Notes: generated from the sequence alone by a model not told the origin. Counted from the first letter of the stretch, positions 50,807 through 59,684 are shown. The stretch: 64,000 nt of DNA from Pseudomonadota bacterium (GCA_023423535.1 JAFAFL010000019.1:62001-126000); one strand, 5' to 3'. Program-made: numbers and translations.

Positions 50807-52540
50807 ATGCCCTCGCGTATCCGTGACATGTCCATTCAGCGTTTCACCGACGACCTCCAGCGCCAGGGCGCGGGGGCGAAGGTGGACGACTCGAACGTGC
50901 TGCAGCTGCTGGCGGCGGTGGGTGACAGCTCCCGCACCAGCTACGTGAAGGCGGTGGAGAAGCTCGCCGACCCGAGCCTCACGCGGCAGCAGCAGTTCGA
51001 CGTGGCGAAGGAGGGCCTGTCGCGCCAGGAGCGCAAGGACCTCGAGACGCTGCTCGACACGGAGACGCTCTCCATGAGCCCGGGCGCGCGGAACTTCCTC
51101 GAGGCGCTCGTGGGCCGCGCGGAGCTGCAGACGACCTTCGGGCCGCTGACGATCACCGGCGACCAGCGCAACGGGATCGCGGGCGTGGCGAAGGCGGGCG
51201 AGGTCATCGAGGCGATCAACCTCTCCACCGCGCCGGCGGGCCGTCTGCACCTGACGGACACCATGGTGATCGGGACCGCGGACGGCTTCGGCAAGTTCCA
51301 GGGCCAGCTGCCGGACATGAAGGAGGGCGACATCATCCGCCTGCGCACCCGCGCGAAGGACGGCTCCACCTCCGACTGGCTCACCATCACCGCGAAGGGC
51401 GTCGAGGCCTCCGACACGCGCAACGCGCACGTGAACCTCGAGCGCATCGATCTGCTGGCGAACGCGGACGGCACGGTGGCGCTGACGCCGAACACGGCCC
51501 GCCCGCTCTCCGAGCCCGGCGCCACGCTCCGCTTCACCAACACGCGGACCGGCGAGAAGACGGACATCAAGGTCAACGAGAACGGCACGCTGCCCGAGGG
51601 CACGAAGCTCAAGGGGCAGGCCGGCGACACCTTCTCCATCGCCTCCAGCGACGGGAAGAACAACACGAACTTCGCGGTCGCCGCGGGGACCCTGCGGGTG
51701 CCGGGCGGGACGGACAACAAGGGCGGCGTGGACCTGCCGGACCCGGCGGTGCTGAAGGACGACACCGACGCGGCCGGCAACGCGAAGTACAAGAAGATCC
51801 GCTTCACCGGGCCGCTCTTCGTGGACGGGCCGAAGCCGTCGGACGTGCGCCAGGGTGCGATCGGCAACTGCTACTTCCCGGCGGCGCTGGCGGCGATCGC
51901 GCACACCGATCCGGAGCGGATCCGGAACATGATCCGGCAGAACGACAACGGCACCTACACCGTGACCTTCCACCAGTCGTCGGGCTGGAACGGGTCGCCG
52001 GGCAAGAAGGTGGAGATCACGGTGGACGGTGACCTCTACGCGCGGTCCTTCGGCGGTCCGGTGTACGGCGGGTCGCTGGGATCGTCGACGCAGCCGGACA
52101 AGATGGAGATGTGGTTCCCCATCGTGGAGAAGGCCTACGCGCAGTGGAAGGGCTCGTACGAGGCCATCGGCAACGGCGGCGTCTCCGGCAAGGTGATGAG
52201 CGAGGTGATGGGCGCCTCGTACGACTACACGTCGATCAGCGACTACAACAAGGACCGGGTCTGGCAGCAGATCAAGGACGGCGAGAAGAACGGCTGGCCG
52301 ATGACCGCGGGCACCTACGGCAAGGACGAGAGCGACCGCTACACGAACAGCGGCGTGTACGCGAACCACGCGTACTCGGTGCTCGGCGTGGAGGAGGAGG
52401 GCGGCGTGAAGTACGTCAAGCTCCGCAACCCGTGGGGCCAGAGCGAGCCGCGCAACAACGGCGCGGACGACGGCTTCTTCCGCCTCACCGTCGATGAGTT
52501 CGCGCGCCTCTACAACAACTTCGCCTACGTGAAGGCGTAG
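50807..52540 (+). CDS. Calpain-like C2-family cysteine protease
   Basis: This 577-residue protein has an N-terminal helical part (residues 1 to about 110) and a beta-rich middle (about 120-320). A C-terminal calpain catalytic domain starts near DVRQGAIGNCYFPAALAAI. The whole triad is present: Cys355, His521 (YANHAYSVLGVEE) and Asn541 (LRNPWGQSE), with Gln349 as oxyanion residue. No EF-hands or C2 domain follow. There is no classical signal peptide, so any export would be through another route. A small gene of unknown type begins 9 bases downstream. The substrate is unknown. Confidence 0.9.
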   Translation: MPSRIRDMSIQRFTDDLQRQGAGAKVDDSNVLQLLAAVGDSSRTSYVKAVEKLADPSLTRQQQFDVAKEGLSRQERKDLETLLDTETLSMSPGARNFLEALVGRAELQTTFGPLTITGDQRNGIAGVAKAGEVIEAINLSTAPAGRLHLTDTMVIGTADGFGKFQGQLPDMKEGDIIRLRTRAKDGSTSDWLTITAKGVEASDTRNAHVNLERIDLLANADGTVALTPNTARPLSEPGATLRFTNTRTGEKTDIKVNENGTLPEGTKLKGQAGDTFSIASSDGKNNTNFAVAAGTLRVPGGTDNKGGVDLPDPAVLKDDTDAAGNAKYKKIRFTGPLFVDGPKPSDVRQGAIGNCYFPAALAAIAHTDPERIRNMIRQNDNGTYTVTFHQSSGWNGSPGKKVEITVDGDLYARSFGGPVYGGSLGSSTQPDKMEMWFPIVEKAYAQWKGSYEAIGNGGVSGKVMSEVMGASYDYTSISDYNKDRVWQQIKDGEKNGWPMTAGTYGKDESDRYTNSGVYANHAYSVLGVEEEGGVKYVKLRNPWGQSEPRNNGADDGFFRLTVDEFARLYNNFAYVKA

Positions 52541-52549
52541 AGTCCGCCC

Positions 52550-52933
52550 ATGGCGATTCCTCCGGATCCGATCGAAGAGCTTCTCCCGCGCGCGACCGCC
52601 GCGGTCATGGCCGAGGTGACGCGCGTCGTCGCCGAGGACCCGCAGAAGCCGTTCCCGAAGAACGAGCCCGGGACCACCAGCGCGGGGGGCGAGGTCGCGC
52701 GACAGGTGGTGGAGCTTCGCGTCCAGGAGCGCCTCTTCGGCACGCTGCAGGCCGGCGCGCTCCTGCAGGCGGTGAAGCCGGCGGGCGAGTACAAGCTGCG
52801 GCCGGGCAACAAGGGGCCGTTCCTTCTCGAGGTCCCGCAGCGCGGCGAGGCGCAGATCCTCGGGCGCTACGGGCCGGACAGCTACGCGCGTTCGGTGATT
52901 GAAGGCGCGGCGAAGCGGGCCGGGAAGAGCTAG
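52550..52933 (+). CDS. Small hypothetical protein downstream of calpain-like protease
   Basis: This 127-residue soluble protein has an N-terminal helix (PIEELLPRATAAVMAEVTRVV) and a beta-rich C-terminal half (VELRVQERLFG, GEYKLRPGNKGPFLLEV, ILGRYGPDSYARSV). I do not recognise a family. It follows the calpain-like gene by 9 bases in the same direction and so is probably co-expressed. Inhibitor, immunity or chaperone roles are possible but not shown by the sequence. Confidence 0.65.
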   Translation: MAIPPDPIEELLPRATAAVMAEVTRVVAEDPQKPFPKNEPGTTSAGGEVARQVVELRVQERLFGTLQAGALLQAVKPAGEYKLRPGNKGPFLLEVPQRGEAQILGRYGPDSYARSVIEGAAKRAGKS

Positions 52934-52999
52934 GCAGCAAACCGGGCGTGGAGGCGGCGTGCAGTTGCCGCTTCCGCGCACGAGCGGGAGTATGCAGGC

Positions 53000-53614
53000 A
53001 TGACTCTCGAGCAGCGCTACGCAGAGCTGGTGACGCTCCCGCGCGCGGTGAAGTGGCCGGTCGAGCTCCTGCCTCCCTCGCGCTTCGATCCCGAGCGACT
53101 CGAGTCCTGGCCCCACGTGGAAGGCCGGCTCGAGTTCTACGACGGGAAGCTCCTGTACATGCCTCCTTGCAGCGACAGACAGCAGGACACCGTCTCGGAC
53201 GTCGTGGTGACGCTCGGCGCGTTCGTGCGGCGCGTTCCGGGTTTCGTCCTCGGAACGAACGAGGCGGGGATGCGGTTGGCCGGTGCGACCCGCGCGGCCG
53301 ATGCGGCCCTCTGGCGGCAGGCGGATCTGGGTGGGTACACCGGTGGGGTCCGGCGAGTACCTCCCGTTCTCGCCGTTGAGGTCGTCGGAGAAGACGACGG
53401 GGCGGGTACGCTGCGCGAGAAGGCCCGGTGGTACCTGTCGGTCGGCGTCGCTGTCGTCTGGCTCGTGGACCCCGCCGAGCTGTCGGTGACCGTGATCGAT
53501 GCTGCGGGCGAACGCCGCTTCGCGGGCGAGGCGCAGTTGCCGGCGCATGCGGAGCTCCCCGGCCTCACGCCCTCCGTCAGAGAACTCTTCTTTCAACTCT
53601 CGCGTCAGGGCTGA
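53000..53614 (+). CDS. Uma2/DUF820 family putative nuclease
   Basis: This 204-residue protein has the PD-(D/E)XK-like Uma2 layout. RLEFYDGKLLYMPPCSDRQQDTVSDVVV comes early (read in two parts: the first carries the Glu, the second the helix). Later ones are AADAALWRQAD, VLAVEVVGEDDGAGTLREKARWYLSVGVAVVWLVDP, with Glu-x-x and Lys in the expected active-site order. Members are common in cyanobacteria and myxobacteria; nuclease activity is predicted, not known. It is separated by 66 bases from the upstream small gene. Confidence 0.8.
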   Translation: MTLEQRYAELVTLPRAVKWPVELLPPSRFDPERLESWPHVEGRLEFYDGKLLYMPPCSDRQQDTVSDVVVTLGAFVRRVPGFVLGTNEAGMRLAGATRAADAALWRQADLGGYTGGVRRVPPVLAVEVVGEDDGAGTLREKARWYLSVGVAVVWLVDPAELSVTVIDAAGERRFAGEAQLPAHAELPGLTPSVRELFFQLSRQG

Positions 53615-53698
53615 AGCGGGCTGCGACCTTCGCGGTTTCGGCCGCCGTGCGCATCCCGGTAGTGTCCCGGGCTGTCTGGCTTCTCCGGGAGGAACGGC

Positions 53699-54790
53699 AT
53701 GCGCGCGGTTGGCTTTCTGGGAACCGGCTCTACCTGCGCGTGGGCCTTGCCTCTCGTCGTGCTGCTCGGCGCGTGCTCGGGGACGGGCGGCGCGGCGGAC
53801 GGCGGACAGGCAGTGGACGCCGGTGCCGACGCGGGCGCGCGGGATGCGGGCCTGACTGACGCGGGAGAGGTGTGCGGCCCGGGGAGCTGCTCCGGCTGCT
53901 GCGTCGACGACGTCTGCATGCCGGGGACGAGCGCGACCTACTGCGGCGCCTCGGGCGGGGCGTGTGGGGTCTGCGCGGGCATGGAGCAGTGCAAGTCCCT
54001 CGGTGTCGGGATGGGTGGTGCGTGCGCGGTGCCTCCGGGACCGGACTGGGGTGTGGCGTGCGAGTCGCACGACGACTGTTCGTCGATCGGCTCGGGAGCG
54101 CTGTGCGCGAAGCAGACCACCCTCGGAAGTCACGTGCTCACCTACGAAGGGGGCTACTGCACGCGTGCGTGCAGCGGGAGCTCGGACATCTGCGGCGGTG
54201 ACGCCACATGCGTGAGCCTGCCGGCGTCCTCGGGTCCGAAACGGATCTGCGCAAAGACCTGCACCCTCGGCTCGACCGATGAGTGCCGCACGCCGGGCTA
54301 TGCCTGCCAGGACATCGGCGGCCCCGTCGGCATCTGCTTCATCCACCCGCTGCCGACCTTCGAGCACGAGGAGCCGCCAGCGTCGTTCCTCGGAGAGCCG
54401 TGTGCGGACGACGCGCAGTGCCAGTTCGATGGCGGCTTCCCGTGGGGCTTCTGCCGCCGCGCGACGAATGACGACGGCTCCGCGACCGGCTGGCCCGAGG
54501 GCTACTGCAGCGCCGACTGCTCGGAGCAGCGCCAGATTTGCGGACTCACCGGCGTCTGCCTGCGCGCTTCCGGCGAGACGGAGGACTCCTGCTTCGACCG
54601 GTGCCAGAACGGCGGCGGCGGACAGAGCACCTGCCGAACGGGCTACGTCTGCGAGCAGTTCACCGAGGAGCTCCCTGACGGCGGCACCCGGCCCTCCGCC
54701 ATTGGCCACTGCATCCCGGACTGCCGCTCGGCGGGCTTCGCCTGCCAGTCGGGGACGGCCTGCGACACGGCGACGGGCTACTGCCGCTGA
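53699..54790 (+). CDS. Cys-rich lipoprotein
   Basis: This 363-residue protein has a lipoprotein signal ending VLLGACSG. An Ala/Asp/Gly-rich linker covers about residues 28-55. About 26 Cys residues follow in short modules (CGPGSCSGCCVDDVCMPG, CESHDDCSSIGSGALC, CADDAQCQFDGGFPWGFC, CRSAGFACQSGTACDTATGYC). These resemble disulfide-held surface domains frequent in myxobacteria. No catalytic motif is seen. Its last 13 bases overlap the convergent glycosyltransferase-like gene. Confidence 0.8.
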   Translation: MRAVGFLGTGSTCAWALPLVVLLGACSGTGGAADGGQAVDAGADAGARDAGLTDAGEVCGPGSCSGCCVDDVCMPGTSATYCGASGGACGVCAGMEQCKSLGVGMGGACAVPPGPDWGVACESHDDCSSIGSGALCAKQTTLGSHVLTYEGGYCTRACSGSSDICGGDATCVSLPASSGPKRICAKTCTLGSTDECRTPGYACQDIGGPVGICFIHPLPTFEHEEPPASFLGEPCADDAQCQFDGGFPWGFCRRATNDDGSATGWPEGYCSADCSEQRQICGLTGVCLRASGETEDSCFDRCQNGGGGQSTCRTGYVCEQFTEELPDGGTRPSAIGHCIPDCRSAGFACQSGTACDTATGYCR

Positions 54791-55764
54791 GCGCCGAGCG
54801 CCCGCGCCCGCTGAAGCCGGGCCTCGCAGACCTCGCGGATGGCGCGCAGCGCACGGTCGAAGTCGAACGGCTCGATCTGCCGCGGCGGCGCGGGAGGCGG
54901 CTTTGACAATGCGTCCGGCGCGTCCTCGTACGAGACGATCCGGCAGCCGCGCAGCGCGCCGAGGAACTCGCGCTGGAGGCCGGGACGCAGGTAGCTCTCC
55001 GCGAGGTTGAGCACCGGCACGCCCGCGTACACGGCCTCGAAGGTCACGCCGCTCACGCCGTTGGAGAGCACCAGAGACGAGCCGAGCATCACGCCGAAGC
55101 TGTTCCGCTCGGCGGGGATGACGCGCACGCCCTGCGCAGCGAAGTGCTCCTCCCACTCGCGGTGGCCGGGCCAAAGCGGGAACTTGATCGCCACGTCGCG
55201 CCGCAGGATGGGCTCCAGCTTGGCGAACGTCCGCTCCACGCCGAGCGTCTTGCGGTGGTGCTCGAAGTCGCTGAAGAGCCAGGTCCGCCCGCCCGCCGCG
55301 GCCTCTCGATCCGCTTCGCTGCCCTTGTGGAAGCCGATCCAGCCCACGTTCTCGAAACGCGGCGGCGGCGGGCTGTAGCCGTAGTGCGGCGTCGGCCAGA
55401 GCACGAGGTCGAACGCGGAGGGGAGCACCTGCGGCTCGACGAGCACCAGCGGCGTGCCGAGGTCGTGCGGATAGAAGATCGAGGCGACGGGACGGCACTC
55501 GCGGATGAGTTCCACCGGCGAGGCGCCGATGCGGACACCCGGGCTGATGCGCGCGAGAATCTCCTGATCGCGCAGGAAGTGCGCCGAGGTCAGCAGCACG
55601 AACGGCCGGGCGCGGAGGAAGGCGACCTCCTCGGCAGGAGAGAGCGACGGGTCCGGCCAGGCGAGGCACTCGAGGCCCTGCGCTTCGAGGTGCGCCCGCA
55701 GCGGCGCGAGCACGTCCTCGGAGCCGTAGCCCCAGAACACGAAGGTCAGCGTCTCGAAGCTCAT
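54778..55764 (-). CDS. Glycosyltransferase-like protein (GT-B type), last gene of five-gene operon
   Basis: This 328-residue cytoplasmic protein starts MSFETLTFVFWGYGSEDVL. The C-terminal half carries a signature like that of CDP-glycerol or GT-B transferases (SSLVLSNGVSGVTFEAVYAG, then VPVLNLAESYLR). The N-terminal half has VLLTSAHFLRDQEIL and VASIFYPHDLGTPL. The donor and acceptor are unknown. Its start overlaps the stop of the unknown gene before it by 4 bases (ATGA). The 3' end overlaps the convergent lipoprotein gene by 13 bases. Confidence 0.65.
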   Translation of the reverse strand: MSFETLTFVFWGYGSEDVLAPLRAHLEAQGLECLAWPDPSLSPAEEVAFLRARPFVLLTSAHFLRDQEILARISPGVRIGASPVELIRECRPVASIFYPHDLGTPLVLVEPQVLPSAFDLVLWPTPHYGYSPPPPRFENVGWIGFHKGSEADREAAAGGRTWLFSDFEHHRKTLGVERTFAKLEPILRRDVAIKFPLWPGHREWEEHFAAQGVRVIPAERNSFGVMLGSSLVLSNGVSGVTFEAVYAGVPVLNLAESYLRPGLQREFLGALRGCRIVSYEDAPDALSKPPPAPPRQIEPFDFDRALRAIREVCEARLQRARALGAQRQ

Positions 55765-56762
55765 GCCCGTGAATCCGGAAGGCGCGGCAGCTTGTGGGCG
55801 AGCAGCTGCACGAGCTGCGACTCCGGCATCGGCGCGGACGGACGCTTCGGGAGCAGGACCGCGCGAAGGCCCGGCGTCTCGTCGTAGCGGGTGAGCTTCC
55901 GCTCCTCGTCGGCGGCGACGTCGTGGGCGATCTCCATGAAGCCGCTCGCGTGCAGCCGCGCCCTCACCGCGTTGTCGTCGTGCACGAGGTACGCGCGCAT
56001 GTCGCCGGCTGCGTAGTGCGCGGAGGGCGCGTGGGTGAAGAGGCTGGCGGTCGCGACCTGCAGCGGCATGCTCAGCGTCCCGCGCACGGTCGGCGCCAGC
56101 GCGGTGAAGAAGCTGCCGGAGTGGAGCAGCAGGCCCGCCAGCGCCGGGTCCGGAATCCAGAAGAGATCCGCTGGCTCGAGCACCGAGCCCATCGTGTCCA
56201 ACCCGATGGGGAGCGGAACGTCCTCTCGACCCGGTTCGCTGTGCTTGATCAGCGGCCCCTGCAGGCCCGCGAGCCGGTACTCGATGACCTTTGCCGCACC
56301 TCGGGCACGGAGCGCGTCCGCGTAGCCTCCCGGCGCCGCGCAGAGCACGCCGATGGAGAGTCCCTCCAGCGGAAGCGAATCGAGCTGACGAAGGCGCACG
56401 TAGGGCGGATCGGAGAGGAACTCGCCCGGCTCCGGGTGGAAGGCCTGGGCGGCGAGGTTGTGCACCGCGCGGGTGTACGCGAGCAGCTCCGGCGGCGGCG
56501 TGCGCACGTGCAGTGGTCCGGACGGGAGTGCCACCAGCGCCAGCGCGTGCTCGAGCAGTTCTCCATGACGGAGCTGCCGGTGCTCCTGCGCTTCGACCTG
56601 GGCGCTGAGCGCGGCGAGCCTCGGCGACAGAGCCTCCACGCGCGCTGCGAGTCCGTCCACCTGCCCGCCGAGCCTGTCCACCGAATCGGCGAGGCCGCGC
56701 AGTCTGCGGACGAGCTCCTTCAGGCTCTCGGGCGCGACCTCACCGAGCACGCGGCGGATCAT
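55761..56762 (-). CDS. Unknown protein with coiled coil and methyltransferase-like segment
   Basis: This 333-residue protein has an N-terminal coiled coil (about residues 1-65, with regular Leu spacing in LADSVDRLGGQVDGLAARVE). A segment near residue 150 reads GLSIGVLCAAPGGYADALRARGAAKVIEY, split by a Gly-rich loop as in SAM-binding folds. Then VLEPADLFWIPDPALAGLLLHSG and AAGDMRAYLVHDDNAVRARL follow. The loop is not a perfect SAM motif, so the fold assignment is tentative. Its ATG overlaps the upstream methyltransferase stop (ATGA) and its stop overlaps the next start in the same way. Confidence 0.6.
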   Translation of the reverse strand: MIRRVLGEVAPESLKELVRRLRGLADSVDRLGGQVDGLAARVEALSPRLAALSAQVEAQEHRQLRHGELLEHALALVALPSGPLHVRTPPPELLAYTRAVHNLAAQAFHPEPGEFLSDPPYVRLRQLDSLPLEGLSIGVLCAAPGGYADALRARGAAKVIEYRLAGLQGPLIKHSEPGREDVPLPIGLDTMGSVLEPADLFWIPDPALAGLLLHSGSFFTALAPTVRGTLSMPLQVATASLFTHAPSAHYAAGDMRAYLVHDDNAVRARLHASGFMEIAHDVAADEERKLTRYDETPGLRAVLLPKRPSAPMPESQLVQLLAHKLPRLPDSRA

Positions 56763-57409
56763 GGGGCCCGGCACACGAACGCGTAGAAGTGCGTGTTCGG
56801 CCAGGGGTTCTTCTCCGGCGGGTAGACGTCCACCACCTCCACCGACCCGAACTTCTCGCGCAGCAGCGCCTCCTCGCGCGCGACGTGCCGGTAGAAGGCG
56901 AGGTAGTGCGCGCCGATCTGTTCGCTGTGGCGATCGACCGTCACGTCCTCGTGCACGCCGCACTGGTGCTTCACCACCAGCACGCCGCCGGGCGAGAGCC
57001 ACCTCGCGCAGCGGCCGTAGAGCAGGCGCGCCTCATCGGGTGAGAAGTAGTTCATCACCCCGAAGAGGAGCACGAGGTCGAAGCGCTCCGTCGTCTCGAA
57101 CGCGAGCAGGTCGGACGCTTCGGTGCGAAGGCGCGGATGACGGGGCGCGTGCGAGAGGAACTCGGGGAACTTGTCCACCGCGAGCACGTCCGCGACCTCT
57201 TCGCCCGCCGCCAGCTTCCCGGAGACGAGGCACGAGCCCGCGCCCAGATCGAGCACCCGCGCATCGCTCCGCGTGAAGCGGCGCACGAACCCGAGGTCGA
57301 GCTCGTGGGTGCCGTCCCGCTTGAAGTGCGTGGAGAGCACCGGATCCGCCACCTTCGTCCGCGCCTCCCAGAACGCGTCCATCCGCTCCCGATGCGACCC
57401 TTCGCTCAC
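56759..57409 (-). CDS. Class I SAM-dependent methyltransferase
   Basis: This 216-residue protein has the class I methyltransferase core. Motif I is ARVLDLGAGSCLVSGKL, then LAVDKFPEF, LLAFETTERFDLVLLFGVMNYF (motif IV region), and ARWLSPGGVLVVKHQCG. The substrate is unknown. The GTG at 57409 is preferred because AGGAGATC lies just upstream and it overlaps the stop of the nucleotidyltransferase gene as GTGA. The longer open frame upstream has shadow composition. Confidence 0.82.
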   Translation of the reverse strand: MSEGSHRERMDAFWEARTKVADPVLSTHFKRDGTHELDLGFVRRFTRSDARVLDLGAGSCLVSGKLAAGEEVADVLAVDKFPEFLSHAPRHPRLRTEASDLLAFETTERFDLVLLFGVMNYFSPDEARLLYGRCARWLSPGGVLVVKHQCGVHEDVTVDRHSEQIGAHYLAFYRHVAREEALLREKFGSVEVVDVYPPEKNPWPNTHFYAFVCRAP

Positions 57410-58071
57410 GATCTCTCCTGCCCGTCTGCGAACACGCGCTCCGCCCACTCCCGCGCCAGCGTCAGATCCGCGGGCGTGTCGATCTCGCGGCACTCCACGC
57501 GCACCGCCTCGTACGGAAGGTGCTGCTCGAGCAGCTCGAACACGTAGCGCGGGCTGGCGGTGAGCTTGTCACGTTCGATCACCGCGAGGCCGGTCCACTC
57601 CCACTCGCCGCGCTCGCGGCTGAAGCCGGTGACGAGCTCGCGTCCGGCCTCTTCGACGACGCGGCAGTACACGGGATCCTCGGTGTAGGGCGCGCAGTAG
57701 CCGAGCACCGGCCGGTCCAGCTCCAGCACGCGCCGCAGGTCTCGCGGGTGCACGAGCAGGTCTCCGTCCAGCGAGACGATGAGCGCGTGGCCGTGACGCG
57801 CGCCGAGCTCGAGGCTCGCCAGCGTGTGCGTGGTCCGGAACTCGTGGTTGAAGACGAAGATCACGTCGCGGCGCACCGCGCGCACGAGGTCGATGAGCTT
57901 CTGCGACTCGTAGCCGACGACGATGCGCACGTCCTCGACGTCGCGGAGCTGATCCAGGTGGTGGTGGATGAGCGGCTTGCCGGCGATCTCCAGCATCGCC
58001 TTCGGCAGCCCCATCCCCAGGCGGCTGCCCATGCCCGCGCAACTTATGACAACCGTCTTAGGAATCGGCAC
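57406..58071 (-). CDS. Nucleotidyltransferase (LicC/NTP-transferase type)
   Basis: This 221-residue protein has the nucleotidyltransferase signature CAGMGSRLGMGLPKAML near its start, with the Lys after LP. It then has VRIVVGYESQKLI, the metal-site Asp in ALIVSLDGDLLVHP, and CREIDTPADLTLA near the end. It resembles LicC-type cytidylyltransferases that activate small phosphorylated alcohols or sugars. The nucleotide and substrate are not determined. The GTG start at 58071 lies inside the end of the HAD gene (28-base overlap), with GAGG eight bases upstream. Confidence 0.82.
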   Translation of the reverse strand: MPIPKTVVISCAGMGSRLGMGLPKAMLEIAGKPLIHHHLDQLRDVEDVRIVVGYESQKLIDLVRAVRRDVIFVFNHEFRTTHTLASLELGARHGHALIVSLDGDLLVHPRDLRRVLELDRPVLGYCAPYTEDPVYCRVVEEAGRELVTGFSRERGEWEWTGLAVIERDKLTASPRYVFELLEQHLPYEAVRVECREIDTPADLTLAREWAERVFADGQERS

Positions 58072-58658
58072 AGCGTGGCCTCGTCGTAGATGGCGTGCGT
58101 GCAGACCTCGAGCACGCTCTGCGCCGGTGAATGCACCCCGCCGTAGGCGATGCCGACGTGCGCGCGCTCGATCAGCTCCGCGTCGTTGTGGCCGTCGCCG
58201 ATCGCCACCACGGTGCGTCCCTTCGCCACGTCCTCCAGCTCGTCGAGCACCGTCACCTTCCGCAGGATGTGCTCGAGCCCGACGACGTGGGCCCCTTCGA
58301 CTTGCGCCTTCGAGCAGAAGAGCCGCACGCCGATGCGCTCGGCCAGCCCGCCGATCCACACGTCGAGGTTGCCGGTGACGATCGCGCAGTGCTCCCGGTT
58401 CTCCTGCATGAAGGCGACGAGCCGCTCGTTCAGCGGGGCACCGGTGCAGACGTCGCGGACGAGCCCGATGTCGAGGCCGCCGAGCAGCTTCACCCGGTCG
58501 CGCAGGCTGTCCTCGAACGGGACCTTGCCGGCGATCGTCGCCTCGGTGAGCACGCGCATCTGGCGCTCGATGCCGGCGCGTTCCGCGATGCGGGGGAGCA
58601 GCTCGACGCGCGTGACGGTGCCGTCGAGATCGAAAAGGAAGAGGGGCTTCGAAGGCAT
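58044..58658 (-). CDS. HAD-IB family phosphatase
   Basis: This 204-residue protein has the HAD motifs. LFLFDLDGTVTRVE (nucleophile Asp, motif I) is at residues 6-19. IVTGN (motif II) lies mid-protein. A Lys in SKAQVEG or LRKVTVLDEL may serve as motif III. VVAIGDGHNDAELIE is motif IV. The layout is that of phosphoserine-phosphatase-like HAD-IB enzymes. It removes phosphate from an unknown metabolite, perhaps one made for or by the nucleotidyltransferase encoded next. It is the first gene of the operon. Confidence 0.85.
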   Translation of the reverse strand: MPSKPLFLFDLDGTVTRVELLPRIAERAGIERQMRVLTEATIAGKVPFEDSLRDRVKLLGGLDIGLVRDVCTGAPLNERLVAFMQENREHCAIVTGNLDVWIGGLAERIGVRLFCSKAQVEGAHVVGLEHILRKVTVLDELEDVAKGRTVVAIGDGHNDAELIERAHVGIAYGGVHSPAQSVLEVCTHAIYDEATLCRFLRRLS

Positions 58659-58771
58659 CGCGCGGGGAGAAGAATCCGGCGTCGATAGTGTCAGAAGGTT
58701 TGCGTCCTTTGAACCCAAACCTTGACGGCCGAGGATGGACGCGTGCGTGCCCGCGCGTTGTAGTGCGGGAC

Positions 58772-59050
58772 ATGCGCCCACTCCGCCTGCTCGCTCTCCC
58801 TGCTCTGGCCGCCGCGCTGTTCTTCGGCGGGGCCTGCGCGACCTCTTCCTCGGATCCGATGCCGCCGCGTCAGGACCCGAACCACGTGCCCGAGGAGGTC
58901 GCCAAACACCCGGGCTTCAACGCGCAGAAGGCCCAGTCGATCAATGCCCCGCGCGAGGACAAGTCGGCCCAGCCGCTGTGCGCGAGGAAGTGCCCGGACG
59001 GTCAGACCTGCGAGGTCGTGCAGGGCGTGGAGAAGTGCGTCTCGAAGTGA
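58772..59050 (+). CDS. Small Cys-containing lipoprotein
   Basis: This 92-residue protein has a lipoprotein signal ending FFGGACATS. The mature part is short, polar and Pro-rich, with NHVPEEVAKHPGFNAQKAQS. It ends in a small Cys cluster (LCARKCPDGQTCEVVQGVEKC) like one module of the larger Cys-rich lipoproteins in this window. The function is unknown. It is divergent from the HAD phosphatase operon. Confidence 0.7.
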   Translation: MRPLRLLALPALAAALFFGGACATSSSDPMPPRQDPNHVPEEVAKHPGFNAQKAQSINAPREDKSAQPLCARKCPDGQTCEVVQGVEKCVSK

Positions 59051-59054
59051 CGCG

Positions 59055-59684
59055 TCAGGCCCCGCGCTTCCAGAGGCCGATCCACTCCATGCCCTGACGC
59101 GAGGGATGGCTCTGCGCGACCGGCTCGAGCAGGACCTCCCTGAACCGATGCGGCGCGACGAGTTCGCGGACGTGGTCGGGATGCATCGGGTACGGCGGTC
59201 CTTCGCCCGGATCGTCCAGCGTGGGGCGCACGTCGGCGCGGACGGGGAAGATGAGCGTCGCCAGCACTCCGTCCGGCGCGAGCAACGACGCAACCTTCGC
59301 CGCCCATTCAGGCCGGCGCGCGGGCGGGACGGCGCAGAGGAAGGTGTAGTCCCAGATGAGGTCGAACGGCGACTCTGGCGCGAACGCGAAGAAGTCCGCC
59401 AGCACCACCCGCGCCCGGTCGGCCCCCACGCCGAGCCTCTCGCGCAGCGTCTCGAAGCGGGACAGCGCGGTGGACGAGATCTCGGTGCCGACCACTTCGC
59501 GCTCGCCGTTCGCGCTGAGCGTGAGCACGTCGTAACCCGCGCCGCAGCCGGGCACGAGCGCTCGGCCTCGCGGCAGACGACCCGTCTCGACGAGGTCGAT
59601 GAGCACCGGCGGCGACGCGCCCTGATCCCACCCGGTCTGACCTGCTCTCCAGCGCGCTTCCCAGTCGGTCTCGTCCGTCGCCAT
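59055..59684 (-). CDS. TPMT-family SAM-dependent methyltransferase
   Basis: This 209-residue protein has the start typical of the thiopurine methyltransferase family, WEARWRAGQTGWDQGASPPVL. The SAM loop is ALVPGCGAGYDVLTL, and VVGTEISSTAL, LIWDYTFLCAVPP and LLAPDGVLATLIFPV follow. Natural substrates of bacterial members include selenium, tellurium and thiol compounds; the one here is unknown. The ATG at 59684 is chosen because upstream codons are a shadow of the fadI start region. Confidence 0.87.
   Translation of the reverse strand: MATDETDWEARWRAGQTGWDQGASPPVLIDLVETGRLPRGRALVPGCGAGYDVLTLSANGEREVVGTEISSTALSRFETLRERLGVGADRARVVLADFFAFAPESPFDLIWDYTFLCAVPPARRPEWAAKVASLLAPDGVLATLIFPVRADVRPTLDDPGEGPPYPMHPDHVRELVAPHRFREVLLEPVAQSHPSRQGMEWIGLWKRGA

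Noticed and set aside
50774..55669. Open frame of 1,631 codons on the - strand
   Set aside because: It covers the calpain, Uma2 and Cys-rich lipoprotein genes in antisense and shows only shadow composition (Arg, Ala, Leu, His).
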